Assembly: GCA_933228895.1 (NCBI GenBank)
Contig: OW121849.1
Coordinates: 36,612,354-36,676,353 of the forward strand
Source of the DNA: Platycnemis pennipes
Taxonomy: Eukaryota; Arthropoda; Insecta; Odonata; Platycnemididae
Direction of reading: 5' to 3'
DNA length: 64,000 nt
Below the pieces are notes generated by a model, which was given only the letters and a program-made list of their open reading frames with translations, had not been told where the DNA came from and made no database searches. The first letter of the stretch is position 1. The number at the start of each line of letters is the position of its first letter. The translations under genes and the position numbers were made by a program. Positions 55,633-64,000 of the stretch are shown here, in pieces.

Positions 55633-56410
55633 ATGGCTCCTCCTCAGGTTGATGGCGGCTTCGGGACCGCATGCACTCCTCTAACGATCATGTGCATGGT
55701 TCCTTTCGAGGACTTCACGGAGATTTCGAGGACTTCAAAAATCAATTAATGTTATTCTTAAAAGCGCACGTGGTTTCACCCAGCCAAAAACGAGCCGTTT
55801 TTTTCTGCACCGGAGCTCATACTTTTGCTATTGCTAACAAACGTTGTGATCCCGAACGTCCAGGCATGAAAAGCTTTGATGAACTTGTTTCTACTATGTC
55901 CAGTCATTTTATTCCGAATGCGTGTGTTTGGGTCGAGAGAGACAAATTTGACGCTCCTGTCCAGGGACCAGAGGAGCCATTTAAGGACTTTTTCGCAGAT
56001 CTCCGTCAACTGGCCGATAATTGCAAATTCGAGGACCTTGATCCAGTCTTATTCCGGCAAGTGCTAGGAGGGATGAGGAATTTGGGTCTCAAAGAACAGC
56101 TTTTTTCACTGAAATACGAGGACTTAACTCTCAAGGTTGCCGTTAACCGAGCGACCGCTTCAGAACAGGCTAGGCAGTATATTAGCCAATAATATAGTGT
56201 CTCCAGAGGCGAGTCGGGCATGCATTTCCTTTAAATCCTAGTGCGCGTATGAAGGCGAACTGTCTTCCTCTAACGGCTCGTCAATATTCCGAGACTCGGT
56301 CTCACGGGCCCAATAGTGATTAAACTAAGGGGCAGGGTTTTTATCGTTGTGGGGCCCCAGTGATACACGATTGTCCCTTAAAAACGAGGTGTGCCATTAT
56401 TGTAAGAAGA
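55633..56410 (+). pseudogene. Gypsy gag with zinc knuckles
   Basis: ATG 55633 (MAPPQVDGGF) is followed by a frameshift, and 55671-56192 encodes the capsid region: HGDFEDFKNQLMLFLKAHVV, VERDKFDAPVQGPEEPFKDF and FADLRQLADNCKF, conserved in Mag/Gypsy-type gag. Near 56345-56400 two Cys clusters (C-G-A...HDC; C-H-Y-C-K-K-K-C-H) form the nucleocapsid knuckles, across frame breaks. Confidence 0.8.
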
Positions 56411-56750
56411 AGTGCCACATTGCAAAAGTGTCTCCCAAAGCGACAGGCGCGATGGACCGACCCTGAGACGGCCAATCCTCCGCCATATAGAGCTGGGACG
56501 TCACTGCCACAGCGGAGCTCAGCATCCCATGGGGGTCATCGCGAACCATCCTTGCGGCCCGATGGTCGCTATGACTACCAGAGAAAAGGACGTGTTCTGG
56601 TGCCAACTCATGACCAACTCACCACTGCAGAATCCGGGCAAGAATCTCTTAATTCCTTGCTCTTTTAGACCCCTTCTTCTGTGGCACCTTTCCTTCTCAA
56701 GGTTTGGGTAGAATTAGACGATGTTCCTGTGTTAATGGAAGTAGACAGCG

Positions 56751-57722
56751 CACAATGTCATAAATGTCCCTTTTCGCAGGACCCATTTGGGACAGGGGCT
56801 TGGACCGTGACCTCTTCGGTGCATCTTTTAGCACGTGCGTGCGGGTAGGGGGGCAAAAGGAATAAAAAACAATCCCAGGCGGTGTCTTTCTAGAAGGATG
56901 CATGGTCCACACGAAGACTACCCACTTTTTTGGTAAAAGGACGTAAATACGAAGTATGTTTCCCGAACGTTCGCAACAAAAATAACTTGAACGCTACTAC
57001 ACGTACAATTATCCACTCGCTCGATACAATATTCTCACCATTTTCGACCATGGAGAGTCTGTGGAGGTTAGTGACAATGTGTACAGCATAAACGTGGCGA
57101 ATACGAAGCTTTAGGGTTCATTCCACGTGAGCAATGCAAGCGAGTCTCGGCATTTCCAGCCCCGGCGCCCGGAGTCGGACCCCGGACGCGCGGTCGGAAA
57201 ATCATATGTATTTTTCGGCGTCGCAAACTTATTTTTTATTTCTCTTCAGTTTCGTATTCAAAAGTCTTCAACAAACGCTCTGATATAAGTCACTTGACAG
57301 GTCTCTCCCTAAAATGCTAGATATTCTCTACTTTATGTGAAATTTTGTCCAAAAACAGCTTCCGCCATTTTGTAACGTAATAGCACACAAATGTTATAAA
57401 CAATCTTCGAAACTAAAGCATAGTAGAGACAAAGCATAGTGTTAATAGATTATACCATTTTCTATTCGATCAAATTCCTCCCACAACGACACCATCAACA
57501 TAACTTTGAAGATATTCGGAGAAAAAGGAAGTCGGGAGTTTTTTGGAAATTTGGTCATCTTTGAGCCCCTGTATCTATCTAACGGTTTAGAATCATGGCA
57601 AATGACGTACTATTCCTAAATCAGCAATCTTTTGTGAGTATATGTGCGAAGTTTCAAGACCATATCTCAGAAAAAGCGATTTTTGAATTTTGTCCAAAAA
57701 TTTCCGGTTTCCGACCACTGTG
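56751..57722. mobile_element. Transib-type non-autonomous element inside Gypsy protease
   Basis: The left terminus is CACAATG and the right, read inward, is CACAGTG. CAGCG occurs directly before 56751 and after 57722 (5-bp GC-rich duplication). Read inward from the right end, 23 bp separate the heptamer from CAAAATTCA, as in the 32.8-35.4 kb element, and 57130-57722 resembles its arms (GTCGGAAA...; GGCGTCGCAAAC near 57216). Internal DNA has no transposase. It splits the protease active site between D-S and G; removal with one CAGCG rejoins the frame, which supports the borders. Confidence 0.87.
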
Positions 57723-59405
57723 CAGCGGTGCTGGCCTTACCATCCGTGGCAGTTCACTCTATGAGGCGACGTTTTCACACAAGGAACTTTTTCCATGCTC
57801 CATGACATTTTCCACTTGGTCAGATTATAAATTGAATTTGTTGAGGCAGTGTAAAATTAAGGCATATTACCGTGGGAAATGCGAGAGACTAGCAGTATTG
57901 GTTGCCTCAAGGCCTGGACCACCTTTATTAGGTCGCTCTTGGTTCGTACCAATGGGGATCAACGTCGAAGGAGTGAAATGTAAAACGTATTTCAATTGCC
58001 TGCTGAGATACCTAATTTCACTGATGTGTTCTCCCCAGGGTTAGGTGAATATTTAGGCCCACCTGCTCATATTTACATCAAACCTAATGTTAAACCAGTT
58101 TTTAAAAAGGCTAGGCCAGTGCCACAGTGCTATCCTATCAAACGTCAGCGCGGAATTAGATTGTGGCGATACTCCGCCACAACTGCCACGTTGGCTCGAT
58201 GGATTCGCTCTCGTCTCCCGTGCTGGTGGCCCGTGTTCGGGTGTGCCGAAACATATTATTACGTTTTTTCTCGGACACTTCTAGATTGTTCCCTAGAGTT
58301 CTGGTGTGGCCTTATAGACGATTCCTTCGTCTTCTCCACCTGTATATAAGTCGCTTCTCCTGCCATTCACGCCAGTCTTGTACGAAGAGTACTCTAATAA
58401 ACATCTATTCTCAAGAAGAAAACGAGTATCATTCCACGCTGCCGACGCTACAAGATAAAATGGTAACTGATGGTATTGTGGTACCAGTGAATGTTTCTGA
58501 ATGGGCCACCCCAATCGTTTTGTTCCAAAAGAGGGACGGCTCTCTTAAAATATGTGGTAATTATTCATCCGCCGTCAATCTGAACTGTCTGAGGGACATA
58601 TATCCATTGCCTAAAATTGATGATGTACTCGCCAAACCGGCTGCTGGACGGTTCTTCGCCAGGCTGAACTTATCCTTGCTTTTCTTCAAATGTCTGTGGA
58701 TTCTGAGACCGCTGAGGTCTCTCAATGGACTCTGACTCTCAATACCCGCAAGAGGTTATTTCAGGTTCGCAGACTCAGTCAGAGTCTCATTGCTGCGCCC
58801 GGAATATTCCAGCGGACGATGGAATCCATTCTGAGCGGGCTCGATGGAGTCCTTGCCTACTTGATAACATCCTGGTCCAAGCCCCGACGATGGAAACGTT
58901 ATAGGATCGTGTGAGGAAGGCCCTCGCCAGAATTGCAGCTGCATGCCTGCGTCTTCCGCTGGAAAAATGTGAATTTGGTGTTCCCAGCCTCGAGTATGTT
59001 GGCTACCACGTAAGCGCCGAAGGGGTCACCCCAACGAAAGGTAAAGTTGAGGCCATCTTGAAGGCTCCCACACTGTCTGACATTGATACGTTGAGAATGT
59101 ACTTGGGATTCATAAACTACTATGATAGATTTTGCCCAAACAGCCACGCATTTTCATGCATTGTACGACCGCCTCAAGGAAGGTACTCCCTGGAAGTGGT
59201 CTAATGAACATGATAAGTTCATCGAATGTGTGAAGGATGTGGTAAACAATGCAGTACTTGTAAATTTCTCTCCCAAACTCCCTACTGTTCTCGCTTGTGA
59301 TGCTCCCATTGTGGTCTAGGAGCAGTGTTGTCGCCCATCATGCCTGATGGAAGTGAACGTCCTGTTGCTTTTGGGCCTCGTACTCTTACTCCAGCGAAAG
59401 AAACT
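57723..59405 (+). pseudogene. Gypsy protease end, RT and RNase H start, several frameshifts
   Basis: After the Transib insertion come the rest of the protease (GPPLLGRSWFVPMG at about 57910), then the RT entry (IYIKPNVKPVFKKARPVP), interrupted by the insert at about 58161-58434. RT continues with MVTDGIVVPVNVSEWATPIV, YPLPKIDDVLAKPAAGRFFA and IAAPGIFQRTMESILSGLDG. The catalytic Y-x-D-D at about 58858 is broken by a missing base. Next are LEKCEFGVPSLEYVGYHVSA and YLGFINYYDRFCPN. RNase H begins near 59320 (VLSPIMPDGSERPVAFGP). Multiple frame changes show it is dead. Confidence 0.82.
58161..58434 (+). repeat. Probable solo LTR inside the Gypsy RT
   Basis: About 275 bp starting TGTGGCGATACTCCGCCACA, with TATATAAG at about 58344 and AATAAA at 58396-58401, interrupts RT coding between AELD and the next RT helix. 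These are LTR features (promoter and poly(A) signal). The borders and a target duplication are not exact by eye, so the type is probable only. Confidence 0.5.
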
Positions 59406-59415
59406 ACTCTCACGT

Positions 59416-62187
59416 TGACAATACTAGGCTTGGTCACCCTAACATCCAAACAATGAACAAAATAGACGTGCTGTCAGAACTTTGCTCAAAGAGGGGCACA
59501 GGAGAAGAATGCTGCGAAGCGTGCATAGTGGGAAAAATGACGAGAAAGAAATTTCCCAGTAGTAGTGATGCAGAGGACCTAGGGGTCCTGCACAGGGTCC
59601 ATTCGGACATAATGGGTCCTATCAATCCAAGATCAACCTTCATTTACGAGTGCTCGAGATTTGTGGCTAGTGTAGCAATAGTGAAGAAAAGTGAAGCTCT
59701 AGACCACTTCATTCGCATTAAGAATAGATGGGAGAAAATCCATGGGAGAAGGATAAAGGAGTTCCAAACAGACAGGGGGACAGAATACATGTCAAGTAAC
59801 TTTCAGCGGCTCTTGGAAGAGAATGGCATTATGCACAGGAAGTCTGTTGAATATGCTCCTCAACCGAAAGAATGAATTAAATCCTGCGTGATACCATGAG
59901 ATGTCTACTGTTTCAATCTGGACTTCCCCTCCGATTTTCGGCCGAAGCTCTTCAAACATGCTGCTACCTTAGGAACCGATGCCCATCAAGAGCCATACAG
60001 TTCGCTGCACCCCTGGAGAAATGGTGTTGGAGTGAAACTTGGAAGAAGAGACCTGGAGCACATCCGCACGTTTGGCTGCCAGGTATGGGCTTGCCCTAAA
60101 GAGAAGCAAGGGGGAAAATTTGCAGCCAAGGCAGTGGAGAGCATACTCCTAGGTTACGACGAAGGCACAAAGGGCTACAGACTCTGGAGCGTGTCGGCGG
60201 GACGTGTCCTCAACAGCCGGGATGTCATCTTTCGTGAATACCGCTTCCCATTCAAGGAGAAGGAGACCCATGCTGCAGTCCGCCCAACCCACCAGGAGAT
60301 GGCATACTTCTTTGACGAGGCAGTGGATCATCCAAGAGAGGATGGTTTTCTCTGCCGTATGAGGACCAGGGTGACCGCCATCCAGGAGAGGATTGCCTTG
60401 GGCCAGTACAGCCACCACCACCCGGGAGCAAGGGTGGCCCAGGAGAGGATGACCTTGAGGCAGACTTGTATCCACCAGATGCAGCGCAGGAGATGCCTGC
60501 ACCAGGAGAGGCAGTTCCACGCAGGTCTATATCGTCTAAGGAAAGGTATTGAGTATTCATGTTGCAAACTAGTTCATTGCAAAAACCTTAGTGACGTTAC
60601 AAAGACAGCAGAGGAAGAATTCCAAGGGCCTGAAGCTGACCAGTGGAGACAAGCTATGGAAGCAGAATTTGATAACATGCAGCAGCAAGAAACGTGGGAG
60701 ATTGTGAAGCGACCTATAGATCGCAGTGTAATTGTAAGTGGGTTTTTGTAAAGAAAAGGGATCAGGAAGGGAATGTGGTGAAGTTTAAAGCAAGGTTAGT
60801 AGCCCAAGGCTTTAGCCAAATCCATGGCATTGATTACACTGAAACCTTTAGCCCAGTTGTACATAAGAAAACTATTAGAGTTCTCATGGTTATCGCTACT
60901 GAGAATGATTGGCAAATGAAACAATATGATGTAGTAGGAGCATATTTAAATAGCCCCCTAGAAGTTACTGTATTCATGGAGCAGGCACCATGCATGAGCA
61001 AATCAGGTATTGATCCTGATAAGTTTGTGTACAAATTATTAAAAAGTCTTTATGGTCTTAAACAAGCAGGTAGAAATTGGAAGTTTTTTGAAATATTGTT
61101 TATTGAAGACTGGACTGAATAAGTGTAAGACTGACTCTTGTGTGTATTTTTCAGAATCAGTTATTGTTGGAGTGTACGTCGATGACTTTCTTGTTATAAG
61201 CTTACTTAAGGAGATTGGACAATTTAAGGTAAAAATACAACAATACATGGAGATAAAGATCTAGGATTGTCTGACCTATCGTCTTTAAAATGTATTAAAA
61301 ATAATGAAAATGGATTGATTGTTAGTCAAGAAAGGTATATCACAGACATACTCCATGAGTTTGGTATGGATGCTTGTAAGGGAGTAAGCATGCCACTGGA
61401 AGTGGGAAGTATCATGAGAGGAAGATGTGCTGATGAGAATGTATTTGATAAGACATTGTATCGCAAGGCAATGGTATGCTTATTGTATCTTGCTGGAGGG
61501 ACAAGACCAGACATTCCCAATGCTATTTGTAGGTTGAGTCAATACTGTGAGTGCCCAACGAAACAAGATTGGAAAAATGTTCAGCATGTGGTTAGATATT
61601 TGTCAAAGACAAGTGATCATTCATTGCATTATCATAAGACTTGTGATCAGATCAAAGTGTACTCAGATGCAGATTGGGGAAATGATAAGAGATGATGGTA
61701 AAACTTTTACTGGCTATCATCATTTTCGCAGGAGGTCCCATTATTTGGAAGAGCAAGAAGCATAATTGTGTTGCCTCTTCATCTACGCAAGCTGAGTACG
61801 CGGCAATGTATCATACTGTTACTGAGGTTCAATGGTCCACTTCCTTTTTACAGGAAATAGGTCAAGCAAAATTTTGTCAATGCACTGTAGAAATTATGGT
61901 TCATTATTTCAGATTGCAGCAAACATTTTAGGATTAAGTTTTTCTATGTAAAGGAAACAGTTGAGAATGGTGAGGCTGTAATTAAATATGTTAACACAGA
62001 TGAAAATATTTCTGATCTATTAACTAAACCTCTTACAGGTATTAAAACCAAACGGTTTTGCATAGCTCTTAGTGTGTGTTTTTAATTTTTGCTAATTTGA
62101 ATAGCGTTTTTTTGTCATTTATGATTTTTGGAGGTTGTTTGACTTGTTAGTTTAGCATTGAAGTTGATTTGTTTTATTTTGAGGAGA
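59416..62187 (+). mobile_element. Copia retrotransposon 3' part: integrase, RT, RNase H
   Basis: Starts within the GAG-pre-integrase domain (LGHPNIQTMNKIDVLSEL, then C-C-E-A-C knuckle at 59509-59525). The integrase core follows: VHSDIMGPINPRSTF, FQTDRGTEYMSSNF and ENGIMHRKSVEYAPQ. Then HIRTFGCQVWACPKEKQGGK, RT (FSQIHGIDYTETFSPVVHKK; Y-V-D-D at 61175-61186) and RNase H (IWKSKKHNCVASSSTQAEYA). A purine run before TGTTAATGGG at about 62189 fits a polypurine tract and 3' LTR start. There are at least five frame changes. It is fused to a Gypsy RNase H on the left. Confidence 0.85.
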
Positions 62188-62572
62188 GGTGTTAATGGGA
62201 AAGTATCCTTTAATAACAAAATGTAAATAATGTTGGCGGCTTCAAATATCATGTCATTTGTTTTTATATCCTTTGTGTAGCAATAGGTGACGTGGTGGGT
62301 TGTTTCGCTAATAAAGGTGTAGTAGCGTGTTCACCGTTAATGGAGTCAGTTTTCTTTTAAATGACGCACTTTCTTCTTTCTTTCACTTTCTGAAAAACTT
62401 TCACTAATCTGAAAAATCGAACCCGACACTTTTACTGTCACAGGTCCTCCAGTGCGTCATTGGGAGCAGAGTGTGTTCCGGCGATGCAGAAGTCCAGAAG
62501 GTCCTCAGAGGACCAGTTGGCTCCCTATCAGTCATGGGTGGCTGTCTTCTCGTTGGTTCCAGAGTAGTGGTG
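62188..62572 (+). repeat. Probable Copia 3' LTR
   Basis: TGTTAATGGGAAAGTATCC follows GAGGAGAGG. The end is uncertain: CTGTCACA near 62443 has the expected CA. Beyond it, GTCATTGGGAGCAGAG resembles a Copia primer-binding region, which would be odd after a 3' LTR. I cannot verify against a 5' LTR because none is in the window. Confidence 0.4.
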
Positions 62573-62877
62573 TGTAGCGGTGTAGCATACGGCGCGTTGT
62601 AGCGGTGTAGTAGACGGTGCAGCTGCGCTTAACGCATACACCTGTTCCCCCAGCTCCCTGCCAGGGGGCGGCGTGCGGGCGCAGAGGGGGTGTCACGTGA
62701 TGGGCAGAGGGGAAGAGAGGAGAAAGCTGGCCAGCTGTAGACGTCGTCTCACGTGCAGACATCTTGTCGATATTATTACTCACGTTTCCTTAAGTTCTGT
62801 ACCTTGCGCTATTAATAAACCATAATTGTTCGTTCTTAATCTTGGCGGAAGTTATTTATCGTGTGCGCGATTACGCA
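62573..62877 (+). repeat. Gypsy-type 5' LTR and primer-binding site
   Basis: The segment ends in GCGCGATTACGCA and is followed by CCATATTGGTGACCCCGACG, a primer-binding region common in arthropod Gypsy elements. AATAAA occurs at 62814. The left border TGTAGCGGTGTAGCA at about 62573 is my best guess. It feeds the gag frame starting at 63255. Confidence 0.55.
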
Positions 62878-63254
62878 CCATATTGGTGACCCCGACGTGA
62901 TTTTGGTGTGATCATTCCTCTTCACCAAAACATTTCATTTCCGCCATGAGCGAAGTAGGAACCTCATGCTGAGCAAGTGTCGAGTTTTATACTTTTCGCC
63001 ATCCGCATTCCCAGGCCGAAAATTTACTTTCGGTGTGCGTTATTTGTACTATTTCTTATTGTGCATGCTCTATTTCTTATATATTAACGAATATATCACT
63101 CGCGACGTGTGATATATTCGTTATTTTTTGCCGGATTGACAAATTCCTTGGGCACAGCTTGCTCCAAGCCCTTGTGACAAGCTCTGCAAACTTTGCTTTC
63201 GTGTGGATAAACCATAGTACTTTTTCGTTTTGATAGATTTTAACTGTTAGCATC

Positions 63255-64000
63255 ATGTTTGGTGAAAATACAGGATCACGTTTGCCCATGCGACCTCAGC
63301 CATTTTGCTCGGAGAAGCCAGAGCTATGGTTTGCGCATCTCGAGGGACAATTCACAATAGCCCAAATTACGGACGATAGCATAAAGTTCTGGTTAGTAGC
63401 TATTAGTCTAGATACGCGATTCGCAAATGAAGTGGAAGATGTAATAACAAATCCACCGGTAAATGACAAGTATAAGCGCCTGAAAAAAGTTGATTCGGCG
63501 GCAGTCTGTGTTCGAGCACCAGCGAATCAAACACCTTTTGGAGCACGATGAGATCGGTGATAGGAAACCAACGGCATTTCTTCGGCATCTCCGTTTCCTG
63601 GCCGGTAATTCCGTCCCTGACGATCTTCTGCTGACCATTTGGTTGGACGGCTGCCGCGGAATGGCCAGGCCATCCTTGTAACGCAAACGAGTATGAATTT
63701 GGCTGACCTCGCCGCCCTCGCGGACAAGATTACCGAGGTAACCCTCGTTCCACGCAAATCCGTTTTCTGTCGCTAGTGATCCGTTTATTGCACTCTCATG
63801 CACAAAATTGAGAATTTATCGCGGCAGGTCGCGGAATTGACACTAGATCGTAATCCGATTTCGCGGTCCCACAGTCCTGCCAACCGGCACCGCCAACGAA
63901 GCCAGTCCATGCATCCTTCGCAGTAGCAGAACGGGGTCTGCTGGTACCACCGCCGCGGCGGTGCAGCGTTTCGGCGACAAGACTACGAAGTGTACGCGTC
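63255..64000 (+). pseudogene. Gypsy gag, truncated by the window edge
   Basis: ATG 63255 starts MFGENTGSRLPMRPQPFC, then SEKPELWFAHLEGQFTIAQI, the conserved start of a widespread arthropod Gypsy gag. A frameshift near 63540 moves coding to a second frame (DRKPTAFLRHLRFLAGNSV; DDLLLTIWLDGCRGMAR) and a third (LADLAALADKITEVT, about 63703). Near 63930 a knuckle-like C-W-Y-H...K-C begins just before the edge. At least two frameshifts and stops show decay, though the rest lies outside. Confidence 0.8.

Larger units (their letters stand above)
55633..59415 (+). mobile_element. Gypsy retrotransposon, 3'-truncated and carrying two insertions
   Basis: Gag (55633-56400), protease (about 56655-56750, continuing at 57723), RT (about 57800-59100) and the start of RNase H (to about 59405) follow in order. 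A Transib-type element (56751-57722) interrupts the protease and an LTR-like insert (about 58161-58434) interrupts the start of RT. Integrase and 3' LTR are missing because Copia sequence begins at about 59416. Confidence 0.82.

Noticed and set aside
60149..60567. Long minus-strand frames (60149-60520, 60252-60560)
   Set aside because: Shadows of Copia coding on the + strand.
62188..62877. A single LTR shared by Copia and Gypsy
   Set aside because: The left part follows a Copia-type purine run and the right part precedes a Gypsy primer site, so two adjoining LTRs are more likely, although the border is not certain.

Overview
The window is arthropod nuclear DNA, probably from a hexapod with a large, repeat-rich genome. 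It has spliced exons with GT/AG borders, a Kv channel-interacting protein (KChIP) gene with kilobase introns, and most major classes of insect transposable element. I could not resolve the order or species. No bacterial genes, CRISPR arrays or functional tRNA genes are visible.

Layout. 1-24.1 kb is the 3' part of a KChIP/neuronal-calcium-sensor-like gene on the + strand. Five coding exons are visible (1409-1609, 4095-4233, 4618-4795, 23895-23957, 24099-24146) and join in phase up to a stop at 24146. The 19.1 kb intron between exons 3 and 4 holds a hAT-like remnant, nested TA-flanked inverted-repeat elements, an EnSpm/CACTA-like transposase gene with a frameshift, a long element with subterminal tandem repeats that contains a Tigger-like element, and a decayed CR1-like LINE.

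24.2-31.9 kb is intergenic: a tRNA-derived SINE, a mariner fragment, LINE pieces, a 5S rRNA-derived repeat, two minisatellites whose units are multiples of three, and a Copia gag-protease fragment. 32.2-38.8 kb is the most interesting block. A Myb/SANT-like exon is cut by a 2.56 kb palindromic Transib-type element that has RSS-like heptamers CACAGTG, a 5-bp target duplication and RAG1-related transposase coding in its loop. It is followed by an intact-looking three-exon acidic gene and a single-exon gene of unknown family with one in-frame TAG.

39.6-64 kb is a dense nest of retroelements. In order these are an I-like LINE (minus strand) carrying a SINE, a Jockey-like LINE (plus), a BEL/Pao element split by a piggyBac-type MITE, a P-element/THAP-type transposase pseudogene, a Gypsy element split by a second Transib-type element and by an LTR-like insert, a Copia element fused directly to the Gypsy RNase H, and the 5' end of another Gypsy element that runs off the right edge.

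Several insertions can be ordered because removing the insert and one copy of the target duplication rejoins the interrupted frame: Transib in the Myb/SANT exon, Transib in the Gypsy protease, and piggyBac in the BEL gag. All calls come from reading the sequence; no database search was run.
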